From assembly GCF_963675165.1 (NCBI RefSeq), contig NC_087387.1, forward strand, positions 6,268,058 to 6,332,057: a stretch of DNA of 64,000 bases, read 5' to 3'. The stretch comes from Halichondria panicea. Its lineage: Eukaryota; Porifera; Demospongiae; Suberitida; Halichondriidae. Position numbers and translations under genes: made by a program. This document shows positions 25,125-36,000 of the stretch, in pieces. Position 1 is the first letter of the stretch. Each line of letters opens with the position of its first letter. Below the pieces are notes generated by a model that saw only the letters and a program-made list of their open reading frames with translations, had not been told where the DNA came from and did no database searches.

Positions 25125-25383
25125 CTTGTAGGTGAGGGGGAGTACCTTGTTGCATTTGGGCGAGTGTCTTGTAACTGACTACGCATGCGCAAGGACTGAA
25201 CACCCACACCCACACACCTCACAGAGCTCACAGGGAGTGATGGTTGTGAGGGAGGGTGCTCTTAGATCTAGAGCAGTGTAAGGTAGTGCCTGGTAGTGTG
25301 TGCACTGAACTCTGACTGAGGAGATGGAGCCTATGATCTGGCCAGAGTATGAAATGGTGAGACTCTAGACACAGTCTAGCATG

Positions 25384-26034
25384 CAGGGCCGTAAGAAGAT
25401 TTTTTAGGTGAGGGGCAGAAAAAAGGAATGGACTCTCTCCTTGCGACACAGGGGGTGGGTCCGGGAGGAGGAAATTCCCCCTCCCGTCCCGCCAGAGGCG
25501 AAATATTTACATTTTGTATGTTCTCAGAGATAAACATGAGAAAGATACATAGATAAATGAAATAATCTGCATGTTAGAGCTATAGCAAATAGTTTATTCG
25601 ATGTGTGTTAGTGGAAGCAAAGTCACGAGCAACTGCTTGAAAGTCAAGCGCATCAGTGTGTATATAAAGTAAGAATTAATAGACGCTGCAGGGGATTCAT
25701 CGAGCTTCGTAAGAAGGTCTTAGTTCGCCTATACCTTCTTCATCATGGGCAAGGCTGAGGTGAGGTACTGAATATTGTGCCATAGTGAGCTCAAGCTATA
25801 TAAATGTCAGCTGCATGTGGATCAACTTACTTTAGTTACTGTACAGTGTTGTTGCAACAAACCACATGCATTAAACTAATGTGGTTAGATTAAATGCGTC
25901 AGGACTGCATGTGATCTGCTGGACTCTGCAGAGGAGCCCCACCCCATTTCACTGTCTGAAAACCATGGGGGCAGAGCCCCCCTGGTTTTCAGAGTGGGAA
26001 CTGCCCCCCAGCCCCCCTGGTTCTTACGGCCCTG
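25384..26034. mobile_element. 651-bp TIR element upstream of kinase copy B
   Basis: The 14-bp perfect TIR cagggccgtaagaa lies at 25384 and its reverse complement ends at 26034. A 5-bp duplication gcatg flanks it (25379-25383, 26035-26039). Kinase copy A keeps the unoccupied site near 1226-1245, with one substitution. The counterpart in block 2 is 59758-60352, so the insertion predates the block duplication. No transposase ORF. Confidence 0.88.
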
Positions 26035-26158
26035 GCATGTGAGTTAGCTTGAGGCTTTTATTTTTAGTTCCAAAGTGAAAAACACTAATTTTATGGTTCA
26101 TTTCATATCGGTGGCACCCGGCCTTCTTGAGTTGCCAGGTCAATAGTGCCAGTGTCTA

Positions 26159-26400
26159 AGTACTTTCGGTAAAATAGCTGTGAGCTGGCTAAGGCTATAT
26201 AGAGTCACTTTCAATTTGTTTTATTGTCTAAGCTTTTCATCGCTAAAAGCGAATCTTCAGGACAAAAATAATAAAAACAATTGTGACTTTATAGACAAAT
26301 GAACACCTGACATGTGATACCCAGACATTAAACCAGACATCAAACCAGACAACCAAACAGGTTATACTAGTATTTTACTATAGGGCTACCTAGTCAACGT
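26159..26400. repeat. Left pseudo-LTR of the Penelope-like element
   Basis: It starts agtactttcggtaaaatagc and matches 29238-29485 almost throughout. On the element's sense strand this is the downstream repeat. Confidence 0.88.
26224..26265 (-). ncRNA. Hammerhead ribozyme motif, downstream pseudo-LTR
   Basis: Read on the minus strand: stem I strand TTGTC (26265-26261), core CTGAAGA (26260-26254, fits CUGANGA), stem II hairpin TTCGC-loop-GCGAT (26253-26239, four pairs beyond a U-U closing mismatch), core GAAA (26238-26235), a tiny palindromic stem III AAGCTT, cleavage triplet TTA, and stem I strand GACAA (26228-26224). Cleavage is predicted between 26229 and 26228. Stem I continues for a few more pairs beyond the listed bounds. 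A minimal stem III that can pair between two copies is typical of Penelope hammerheads. Same strand as the ORFs. Confidence 0.75.
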
Positions 26401-26416
26401 TGACTAGGTAGCCCTA
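26381..26416. repeat. 36-bp perfect palindrome
   Basis: The sequence tagggctacctagtcaac is followed directly by its reverse complement. It joins the end of the left pseudo-LTR to the element body; in the right repeat only the first half is present. Confidence 0.9.
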
Positions 26417-28190
26417 AAATTTCGACAGACAAGTTCGGAAATAAAGGACACACATATAGACATTAAAGTTATCCCCTAAGTTCGACTCAAATATATTCTT
26501 CAAGTTTACACTATCAAAAAGTGGATTTCTGTATGTCTTAAAAAAGACCGTGGGGTTTGCTGCCTTTTCCTTTTTTCTTTTATATTTAATGAGTTGACTT
26601 CTTGAGTCGTAGCTGACTTCCTCAAAAATCGTCTTCAAAAACCAGATAGGATATCCTCTATTTCTAAGTCGGTTATAGAACAGATTTCTAATCCTTAGAA
26701 AATCACATCTTCTTGTGGATAAACGAACGTATCTTAACAGTTCGCCTCTAATGAAGCTCCTTTTAGCATGAGAAGGATGATAGGAGTTAAATGGGATATA
26801 TATAGAGATAACGGTTGAGCGGTTTTTGATAGGGTAACGTTATTAGGTAGTCACTGTATGGGTCTATGCAAATCTCCAAGTCCAAAAAAACAACCCAATC
26901 TTGCGAAATGATTGTTTTAAGTTTAATTGATTCCGCTAGATGGTTCAAATCATTAATGAAGACCATTAAGTCGATGTAGCTGCCTCCCCTGATAAAAAAA
27001 TGTCATCAATGAATCTCCTGTAAAACAGTAGTCCATTTGTATGTAACACAGTCTCTTCTAATCTAGCCATATAGATAACAGCAGCAGACACAGCCATCGG
27101 TGTTCCCATAGCCAGACCCCATATTTGATGAAATAAAACTCCATTAGCTTCAAAATAATTGTTAGTGAGAACCAGTCTTGAGAGTTCGATAATGAGAGCA
27201 GTCAGTGGTATCTCATGGGCTCTACAGAATAAGTCTATAGCAACAAGGCAACTTTCAAAGGAATGTTAGTATACAACGATGTGACATCAGCAGTGACCAG
27301 AAAAAGTTCTTTATTAAACTTACAGCCTGCGAGCTCGTTAATTAGCTGTATTGAATAGGACGGTATTGATGGTAACATTGGACTGAAACAATATGATCTA
27401 CAAACCTCGAAGCTGGGGTAGTGATGTACGTAGTGGATGCCACAATAGGTCGACCCACCATCGGATCTTTATGCACTTTAGGTAGTATCTTAAACTTAGC
27501 TGGTGAGACATTACTGGTCTGACTTAATAAGAACTTGGCCATTCTATCTCCTAGAGGTCTACCATACCTCTGAATAATAACACTCAACTTATTACAAATA
27601 GTAGCATAAGGGACTTCTTCTACCGTGTCGTAGAATTTCTTATCGCTGAGCAGGCCGCGACTCAGCTCCTCTTCATACCAACGACTGGTAACAATCGTTG
27701 GGCCTAGATTTTTATCAGATGGTAAGATAAATATGTTTTTATTAGTAAATAGTTTTCTCAGAGTAGCAAACTCGTGGGTAGATAAATTAGGCTTGTGTTT
27801 AATCTGTTGTGGTGAAATAGCACATAGTTCATGTCGTATGGCAAGTAGAGGTATTTTGATATATGGTGGACAAATCGGTGGAGTCCAATCTGATCTTACA
27901 AGGTAATAGGTATATGCATAGTGTTCTCAGACTGACCACTGACCCATATCACGAAAAAAATGTGTGATCCTAATTGATCTAGAAAACTCTTCTAATTGCT
28001 TTTTACGTGAATGCACAGAAATAGGTAACGGTGAAGGCCTGAAATTTAAACCTAATGATAGTAAGTAACTTTCTGAAAGGCTTAAATTGTAATCAGTAAA
28101 GTTATGTACTCTAGGACAGAAAAATTTTAAACAAAATTGTGATACAGTAAGACAGAGATTTTTATTAAGTAAACGAATGTAACCCACCAC
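26414..28190 (-). pseudogene. Penelope-type reverse transcriptase, degenerate
   Basis: It begins near 28190 (MVGYIRLLNKNLCLTVSQF) with the family's N-terminal pattern NFTDYNLSLSE and LLSLGLNFRPSP. There is an in-frame TGA at 27927-27929, after which the same frame continues: ILPSDKNLGPTIV (RT1), ILPKVHKDPMVGRPIV (RT2), then a frameshift near 27370, LVTADVTSLYTNIP (motif A), a further shift, WGLAMGTPMAVSA (motif B), RRFIDDIF (motif C) and a thumb-like YIPFNSYHPSHAKRSFIRGE. The protein ends KF, stop, at 26414. I could not find a GIY-YIG endonuclease after the RT, although most Penelope elements carry one there. It copies element RNA into DNA in intact relatives; here the frame is broken. Confidence 0.82.
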
Positions 28191-28207
28191 CCTTTTATTA
28201 GAAGGAG

Positions 28208-28549
28208 TTACTTCTTTCCTCTTCCTCTTCCTCTTCCTCTTCTTGCTTTGAAGGGGGTGGATTTGAAGGGGTTGGGTCTTGCGTTTTTTGCCTCGTCAAA
28301 CTTCACTTTATTCACTTTCTTTAGTATACCTTTACTAGGTGAGCGACTGTTTCTTCTCGAATTAGCACTCGAATTGCTAGATCTCAAACTTCTAGATGAA
28401 CTTCTAGACAATCTAGAAGATCTCGAGGATCTATCCGGAGAGATGGTAGGCTTCATTGATCTCTTCAGCTTTGCTTTAGACCTAGATCTATCTTTATTGA
28501 TGAGGCCTAACTGTTTGAGTCTCTGATCAATTACATCCTCCACTCTCAT
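28208..28549 (-). CDS. PLE ORF2, Arg/Ser/Lys-rich protein
   Basis: 113 codons from ATG at 28549 to TAA, overlapping the stop of ORF1 as ATGA. The middle is an R/S-rich stretch (SSRSSRLSRSSSRSLRSSNS) and the C-terminus is RGRGRGRGKK, so a basic, disordered, nucleic-acid-binding protein is likely. The spacing to the RT start is only about 18 bp. I do not recognise a family. It is open, unlike the RT. Confidence 0.6.
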   Translation of the reverse strand: MRVEDVIDQRLKQLGLINKDRSRSKAKLKRSMKPTISPDRSSRSSRLSRSSSRSLRSSNSSANSRRNSRSPSKGILKKVNKVKFDEAKNARPNPFKSTPFKARRGRGRGRGKK

Positions 28550-29208
28550 TTCGGGGCAGTATCCATAGCTGACTGTTTAAGTAGTTGTCGTTTCTTCTTA
28601 TCAGCTTCGTTTGTAGCTTTCAAAAATGCGTTTTCTCTTGTCAGAGTAAGTTGGCTATGATAAAAGCTTAAGTTCATCCTATACCGTGCTTCAATTATGG
28701 AGCGGGAGAACTCATCTCCTTCTGACAATGCGTTAATCTGAGCAGTTTTAGTCACTTCAAAGACTGAGAGAATGTTCTTCTCTATGTCGAGTTTCTTTGA
28801 TTGTGTTTCCACTATTTTCCTGGTAGTCTCTCTTGTTCGATGTTGGAGTAAAGAAGCTTGAGCATTCTGTAGAATTGCGTCCAAAGTTCCTTGGCCATCT
28901 TCAAACAGAGCTTTTTTCTTAGGTATATAGCAAAAGATCCTTGGGGACAGTTCCTTTCGATTATGCTCCTCCAACAGTTTTGATTTCTGGTGTAGTTTGT
29001 CAAGATGCGATTCTTGATACACAATATTTCTGCAGGCAGATATCATTTGTTTCCTCATCTCCAGACCAACATCAGCAAAATTAGGGTGAGATTCCGTTTC
29101 AGTACGTTGTCTCTTGACCCTAGTTGCTTCTTCACCAGATGGTTGTAGATAAGGACTTTCAGGAACATTAAAGAGTCCAGGAATGAATGGGCTATTGCCA
29201 TAAGCCAT
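28546..29208 (-). CDS. PLE ORF1, coiled-coil protein of unknown family
   Basis: 220 codons, MAYGNSPFIPGLFNVPESPY at the start. After a low-complexity head with KRQR, the rest (about 50-210) is rich in E, K, Q and L with heptad-like spacing, suggesting an alpha-helical coiled coil. It lies just inside the upstream pseudo-LTR, in the place of a retroelement ORF1. An analogous multimerising, RNA-binding role is inference. No GIY-YIG, zinc-knuckle or RRM motif is visible. Confidence 0.6.
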   Translation of the reverse strand: MAYGNSPFIPGLFNVPESPYLQPSGEEATRVKRQRTETESHPNFADVGLEMRKQMISACRNIVYQESHLDKLHQKSKLLEEHNRKELSPRIFCYIPKKKALFEDGQGTLDAILQNAQASLLQHRTRETTRKIVETQSKKLDIEKNILSVFEVTKTAQINALSEGDEFSRSIIEARYRMNLSFYHSQLTLTRENAFLKATNEADKKKRQLLKQSAMDTAPK

Positions 29209-29237
29209 TGTAGCGCGTCTTCAGCAAAATATAACTC

Positions 29238-29485
29238 AGTACTTTCGGTAAAATAGCTGTGAGCTGGCTAAGGCTATATAGAGTCACTTTCAAATAATTA
29301 TTGTTTTATTGTCTGAGCTTTTCATCGCTAAATGCGAATCTTCAGGACAAAAATAATAAAAACAATTGTGACTTTATAGACAATTGAACACCTGACATGT
29401 GATACCCAGACATCAAACCAGACATCAAACCAGACAACCAAACAGGTTATACTAGTATTTTACTATAGGGCTACCTAGTCAACGT
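29238..29485. repeat. Right pseudo-LTR of the Penelope-like element
   Basis: Direct copy of 26159-26400 with small indels. It is followed at 29486-29514 by gactctatatagccttagcc onward, the inverse of the repeat's own start. Confidence 0.88.
29309..29350 (-). ncRNA. Hammerhead ribozyme motif, upstream pseudo-LTR
   Basis: Same layout as at 26224-26265: TTGTC, CTGAAGA, stem II (loop ATTTA instead of TTTTA), GAAA, then AGCTCA and GACAA. The stem III palindrome is weakened (AAGCTC instead of AAGCTT), and the base before the cleavage position differs (TCA instead of TTA, which breaks NUH). This copy may therefore be inactive. Confidence 0.65.
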
Positions 29486-30299
29486 GACTCTATATAGCCT
29501 TAGCCAGCTCACAGCTATTTCAAAAGATGCGTTTCATTTGACATGTTTTATGTATATGTAAATGAGCCTCTGATGCACATTGGCTATGGAGTGATGAGTG
29601 GTATAGATATCTCTTTCGCCTCGTGCTCCACGTTTACCCTGGGTCCTTCCTCAGCACACACAATATACTAGACTATGTGTGTAATTCTAATTACAACTTC
29701 GTACATTTGCAACTTGTTAGATCTTCACTGTTTTCGTTGATGGAAGTACTGCATGCGGTTCTTAATAATTATTAACTGACGTCTTATTTGGAATCCTCAT
29801 TAAGATAAATATACCACATAAAAATAGCTCGGTCTTCCTCAGACTACAATGGAAAACCCTTATTATAGTGTTGTCAATAGAACTAGAGATATGCTACAGT
29901 AAGAATACTCAATCAAAAGTAAAGTGAGCTAATTTGATAAACAATCGAGTATTACTCTTTCTTAATTATTATTGATCAGAGTCACAAAAAGGATAATTGT
30001 CTATCACTGAAACTGATCTAACTACTTTAATCGATGACATTATCAGTTTTGCACGGACTGAAAAAATGATTATCAGTTTAGCGGTTTGTGGATTTCAAAA
30101 GATGCATGCATGAGCAAACTATAGCCTCCTTTGCAGGCCCTCCTTTTTCTGATATTTGACACATTAAAGAGGAAAATTGGAGGAACGAGGAAAAAAAGAA
30201 GGAAGCGACAAAGAAAAAGGAGATTAACAGTATGTTTCCAATGCATGATCAGTGCTGGGAAGTGGTTCGGCTGTGATCCAGTTGTTGCTGGTGGTGTCC

Positions 30300-30452
30300 A
30301 GCATAATCTATTCTGCTGCCAATGATGGATTTGGCAATTATGCTCTCAATAGCATTACTGGTGCATTTGATATTGGCTCCAAACTGTGAAGGTGAGTGTT
30401 TACAGATTATATAGTGACAAGGCAAACATTGCATTCCTTTAACGAGCTCCAT

Positions 30453-30534
<82 letters not shown>

Positions 30535-30610
30535 GTAGAGTCCTCATCTTCATCACTGATCCTCAATGCTGTCATACCTATTGTGAGTGTGTTGGCTGTT
30601 GTACCATGTT
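30300..30610 (+). pseudogene. Membrane-protein exon pair, + orientation, block 1
   Basis: Exon about 30300..30391 (IIYSAANDGFGNYALNSITG) ends in a donor. After a (CA)n intron (30392-30532) the exon from 30533 reads [14 protein letters not shown], then a hydrophobic stretch IPIVSVLAVV that breaks off at CYSHH. The parent looks like a type I membrane protein: extracellular repeat, Ser-rich stalk, one membrane span. Here the first exon has a premature TGA, and the TM exon is cut compared with the minus-strand copies. Confidence 0.45.
30453..30530. repeat. (CA)n microsatellite
   Basis: About 39 CA units, within the short intron before the VVESSSSS exon; block 2 lacks it (61560-61620). Confidence 0.95.
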
Positions 30611-31345
30611 ATAGCCACCACATGAGTTTTATGACAATTGAACACATGCACTTTTGCAAAACTGATATCACTGTTACTCTTATTAAGTCATTAAGTAGCT
30701 ATATAGAGGTACGATACGATTTTGATTGTGATCATAAACTATATCGATGAGCTCACCATTATCTTATTATTAGTTTTTCGATAGTGAATATTTTACTGCT
30801 ATAATTATAGTCTAGTCTACATCCACTGATAACACTGATAAGGGGTCAGAGTTCTGAGGAAGAGTGAGCTATATGTTATGTGGATTCCAAATGAGATCTG
30901 TAATGTTACTGAGTATAATCAGGTATAATATAAAGCAGAGAAACGAATATAAAGAGTGGCTCCACCAACGAATCAACTCTCAGACCTATTAGGTCAATAG
31001 CGTAGTAATGTTGAGCAGGAGCCCAAACCAAGTACATTACGTAACCGAGAGACCATCCATATATGCATGGGTATAGATTTCTCAAAGCTATAGTATATAT
31101 ATTATATTGACGTAAACGGTATGTGAGCCATTTGTGGGTGTGGTCTGGTAATTAGCTAGTCACGTACTAATGAGCTCGTTGATAGACAATTTAGTCACAA
31201 AAATGATATAATTTGTCCATGCAGAAATAACTGCGCCACTTAATCGATGCACAGACTCATAGTTATAATTATATAATCTATAATTATTATTATTATAGTT
31301 AAATCAATTTAGCAATTCCGGATCCAGTTTGTTGGTTTTTTATCT

Positions 31346-31479
31346 TCAACAGATGAGTATAATCACTTGAATGTATCCATAAACAGCTCCACCCAGTACA
31401 ACTAGAGCTAGTACAGCCAACACACTCACAACAGGTAGGACAACATTGAAGATCAGTGATGAAGATGAGGACTCTACAA
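31346..31479 (-). pseudogene. TM-segment exon, minus orientation, block 1
   Basis: [20 protein letters not shown] then [19 protein letters not shown], a Ser-rich stalk followed by a clear membrane span. It is the reverse-oriented counterpart of the exon at 30533. A 2-bp change (attatactc for attactc) shifts the cytoplasmic end compared with the copy at 62377-62555. Confidence 0.5.
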
Positions 31480-31481
31480 CT

Positions 31482-31500
31482 GTGTGTGTGTGTGTGTGTG

Positions 31501-31541
<41 letters not shown>

Positions 31542-31603
31542 GCGTGTGCGTGTGCGTGTGCGCGTGGCGTGTGCGTGTGCGTGTGCGTGTGCGTGTGTGT
31601 GTG
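31482..31603. repeat. (GT)n/(GC) microsatellite
   Basis: GT tract with regular GC interruptions upstream of the minus-strand TM exon. It ends at the aaggtagtgcctggtagtgt motif shared with the kinase 5' flanks. Confidence 0.93.
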
Positions 31604-32115
31604 TAAGGTAGTGCCTGGTAGTGTGTGCACTGAACTCTGACTGAGGAAGGGAAAACGTACCTTTCTAACGGTCATTCCACAAAAGTTTATACCACTGGAT
31701 CCACGAATATTTTACCCACGAATGAAGCGACCTTGCTTATACACTGTAAAAAATGAAGTGCAGTGGGCACACTAAAATAATTGCATATTATAGTATGAAT
31801 AATCGTACGCGTGCTCTATTAATATGCGTACATGTACGTGTGCTCACCGCCACTTCATTGTTTACAGTGTACCATTTATACCTGCAGTGCAAGCAAAGTG
31901 AGGTAACAGAGATTGCGAGAATCATTATAATGATCTCCTGGCATAATTTATGCTATAATTATTATTATTATGATTATAGCTATTTAATATAGTACATGTC
32001 GCCGTTATAAAGTTTGTGATGCCAGGTTATTTGCATGTGTGACTCGTCTTAATTAATTACGTGGTCTATGCATGAGGTTCTGGGTGGGAATAGTAGGCTG
32101 TTATTATATAGTAAG

Positions 32116-33016
32116 CTGGCATGCAGTGGCACCACAGCGATACAGAGTGGTGGTGGCATGCAGTGGCACCACAGCGATACAGAGTGGTGCTGGCATGCAG
32201 TGGCACCACAGCGATACAGAGTGGTGCTGGCATGCAGTGGCACCACAGCGATACAGAGTGGTGCTGGCATGCAGTGGCACCACAGCGATACAGAGTGGTG
32301 CTGGCATGCAGTGGCACCACAGCGATACAGAGTGGTGCTGGCATGCAGTGGCACCACAGCGATACAGAGTGGTGCATGCTGGCATGCAGTGGCACCACAC
32401 CGATACAGAGTGGTGCTGGCATGCAGTGGCACCACAGCGATACAGAGTGGTGCATGCTGGCATGCAGTGGCACCACAGTGATACAGAGTGGTGGTGGCAT
32501 GCAGTGGCACCACAGTGATACAGAGTGGTGCCGGCATGCAGTGGCACCACAGCGATACAGAGTGGTGCCGGCATGCAGTGGCACCACAGCGATACAGAGT
32601 GGTGCATGCTGGCATGCAGTGGCACCACAGCGATACAGAGTGGTGCCGGCATGCAGTGGCACCACAGCGATACAGAGTGGTGCATGCTGGCATGCAGTGG
32701 CACCACAGCGATACAGAGTGGTGGTGGAATGCAGTGGCACCACAGTGATACATATGCAGTGATACAGAGTGGTGCATGCTGGCATGCAGTGGCACCACAG
32801 CGATACAGAGTGGTGCCGGCATGCAGTGGCACCACAGCGATACAGAGTGGTACATGCTGGCATGCAGTGGCACCACAGCGATACAGAGTGGTGGTGGCAT
32901 GCAGTGGCACCACAGCGATACAGAGTGGTGGTGGAATGTAGTGGTACCACAGCGATACAGAGTGGTGCTGGCATGCAGTGGTACCACAGCGATACAGAGT
33001 GGTGGTGGAATGCAGG
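32116..33016. repeat. 37-bp minisatellite, about 23 units
   Basis: Unit gctggcatgcagtggcacca followed by cagcgatacagagtggt (37 bp), with 41-bp variants that add gcat before gctggcatgc. Because 37 is not a multiple of three and the unit lacks stops on either strand, long spurious ORFs appear in all frames. The block 2 counterpart has about ten units (63201-63592). Confidence 0.95.
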
Positions 33017-33019
33017 CTG

Positions 33020-36000
33020 AAAACTATCCTAAACAACACAGGCACAACAAACAGCACCATGCATGCATGCACCACATAATTATTGAAATCACTGTAAGTT
33101 GAAACAGTAACTGATATTCTTAAGAAACTAGATATCCAATTAGCAGTAAATTAGGTTTGTTTTCATCCCTCATTCCAAACAGCACCATGGATGTACCCTG
33201 CTCTGTGAACGTGCATGCACACTGGTAATTGATACTCAGAGAATAATTGTAACTGAGACTATTAACAGGAAATTGTAAATTGAGTTTGTTTCATCCTAAT
33301 TACAAACAGCACCATAGCAACATGTAAGCCACTGCATGTTGATTGATACTTCTGAGGTCTACGTTGTTCATAGTTTAAACTGCATGAGGAGAATAATACA
33401 GTTATTTTGGAGCATCGTTTTAATACTCGCCAGCTGGGAGGGAGACCTGTGAGAAAATATCATTGAATATAATAATTATATAATATAGCGGGTATAATTT
33501 TCGTTGCAAATTTTCAGTTCTTACACTCGGCTCAGGCGTTGAACCTATTGTGGTATTAAATTTCATATGATGCTCTACAATACAAAATGATTATGTGAAA
33601 ATTTCCACGATACGAAAATAACTCGCTATATACGGTGGTACGGTGTAGCACACACAAATCTACTTAATACAGGCTCAATTATTGAGCTACTTGCAATTGT
33701 GCAGCAGCATAGTCTATAAGTGCATTGATAAGTGGTTAATGGTTGGAGTGTGAGGAGCAGAGTGAAATAAATAAGGGGTGGAGCTGCAAACATCAGCTCT
33801 GCCCTCAGTAAAACTTATTTAGGTTGCAACCCCACCCCTAGATCCGCCCCTGTCAAATGTAGACATTTGTATTTATTTCTACAATCTGTCAAGACAGTGT
33901 CATTAATTAATATCAAGCTCTGGTCTGCTATATAGTTTCTTGGAGACTGGCCTCTTCATTGGAGGTATGACTGCATGCATGCATGCTATAGTGCAAATGC
34001 ATGGATAGAATATTATTATCGTTATATATAATAGTGCCTGTATGCATGCAGCAGTCATGGATGATAATCTAGCTTATTAATGTTATGTATATTAACTATT
34101 ATAGTACCGGAACATACATGTTTGGGGTGAGCGTGCACAATTTTAGAACTTCATATAATGTCATGCATGCAGATATAAGTGGGTTGGTAGATTATCAATA
34201 TGCCTGTCGCTCTCGCAGTCTCACTCCTTCAGACTAGAGCCTTATTTTCTTGTGTGCTATTTATTGTTATCACTATAATAATTATAAATACACTGTTTTG
34301 AAGGTGTCTGGTATTTAGAAGCCCAAAGGTACTGATTTAGTAATCCCGAGCATAATTATAGCGAGGGTATTTACTACAAGTGTCCGAGGGCTTCTAAATC
34401 ACATAGACCGCCAAAACAGTGAGCCTTGCCTCGTCTCGAGGCTTGACATGCAATACAACAAGTTACTTTGCTTGACAACAGGATAGCTGCTGCAGGTATG
34501 TATACCTCCTCTGGGGCACTTTCCCCATGTACTTCAATTCCCATGAATGTAGATATCTAAGTATCAACTATTATAATACTAGAATCAACTATACATTATA
34601 GTGTATTGTGAATTAGTCGATCAAAGTGTATGTTCTATGCCCATCCACTCATTATAATTAAGAACTCCGTCTGCACTATAGCGCGCGAGCAATGCTCTAT
34701 ATAATTATATGCTAATGTGTGAATGTATTGTATATATTTATATAATCATCTAAGTACCGTGACTAAGAACTCAGTCTGCACTATATCTTTGTAATAATGG
34801 GTATGAGAAAAAGCCAACGGTTTCTGGCTAGTTAAGGTTTGGAACTTTGTCACAACATCTATAATAAATAGATTGGCTATCTTATGAAACGTTTGATATT
34901 GCTTAAATATCTACACATCCTCCGCAGTGCTCAAAATTGCTAGTTTTTAGTGCCGTTTCGGTTAGGGAGAGATTTGAAGAAGATCTTACGGCTAAAGTCC
35001 AAAAATTACACTGAGTCATAACTTTTGATGAGAAAATGTGTCCAGAAATATTTCAGAGATAATTGATGTCACAACATTTTTTACGATAACCCCCATTTCA
35101 CCCCACTATACAACAACTTTTGGGGAATACTTCGAATAATGTTGTAGCTTATTCGTTCACCTATATATATACACAATGGTATAAGCACAATTTCTTAGAA
35201 ATGTTCCAATCTTGGCTCTGATACAACTGTATATACTCACCTATATTGTGGTATTCTATATACTCTCTAGACTGGATGCACTGTAATCCTCTACACTATA
35301 GTAGCTGCATTGCAGTGGAATTCCTGACAACATTCAATTTGCTTTACACAATTATTGGTACTATATCCATGACTGCATGCCGGCAAAGGCATTATCAGTT
35401 ATATATTTATGCATGCAGATTGCACTATAATATTGGTGTGTGCAGGGCACAAACATTTAATTATGATTGCATACTGCAGCTATAATATTGACTAACTGGG
35501 TGGAGGTGCTATATTGACCGTGACTGGAGTGACTGAACTTGTATCAGTTATCAACCAATTAAGGATTAAATGATCAATTAGATCATACTATGGGTCAAAC
35601 ACAGTCTCTTCGTAACACTGGGTAAGCGTGACTGAGTATAGCTGTATACAAATATGCAAGTTCAGCATTAAAATGCCCTACCATCATGTCCATGAAGCAT
35701 GACAAGATTGCAGAGGATTTTACCGATGTGTCAACATACGTTGCATGGTAGATTGTTGCACTGTCCAGAATGTAATCACTATAATTATACCGCAGGATTG
35801 GAGAATGTCTAATTTTATTATGAGATGAGATTTTTATATCAATTGTTATCAAGGAACAAGCGTGCATTTATTACACTATCACGTGCCGTGAGACATCATA
35901 AAGGTCCTCGTAGTATAATAATTAACCTGAGCCTACGCCGCGGTTTACTGCTCACTCACAACTTCGCTACCATCTTTGGTGGTCGTGGTTTGGCGCTTAT

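Larger units (their letters stand above)
26161..29514 (-). mobile_element. Penelope-like retroelement with terminal repeats and hammerhead motifs
   Basis: About 3.35 kb, inserted in block 1 only. It has direct terminal repeats (about 26159-26400 and 29238-29485) and a short tail (29486-29514) that is the inverse of the repeat start, as in Penelope pseudo-LTRs. On the minus strand it carries ORF1 (29208-28546), ORF2 (28549-28208, ATGA overlap) and a reverse transcriptase (28190-26414) with Penelope-type motifs. Both terminal repeats hold a sense-strand hammerhead motif. Compared with block 2, about 117 bp of target (60488-60604) is missing at the insertion. The RT frame has a stop and several frameshifts, so this copy is not autonomous. 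Confidence 0.85.
29521..32110. other. Block 1 right part: exon fragments and non-coding DNA
   Basis: It matches 60610-63195. It holds the two membrane-protein fragments listed separately and (CA)n tracts. At about 30246-30290 there is a stretch (gggaagtggttcggctgtga) that copies part of the Kelch exon of copies B and C, a relic or conversion tract. The rest has no supported gene. Confidence 0.5.

Noticed and set aside
28248-28526. Leucine-rich plus-strand ORF of 92 codons
   Set aside because: Antisense shadow of the Arg/Ser-rich Penelope ORF2.
32049-33102. Long ORFs of 80-320 codons in all frames (also 63134-63670)
   Set aside because: Caused by a stop-free 37-bp unit whose length is not a multiple of three; no sign of coding selection.
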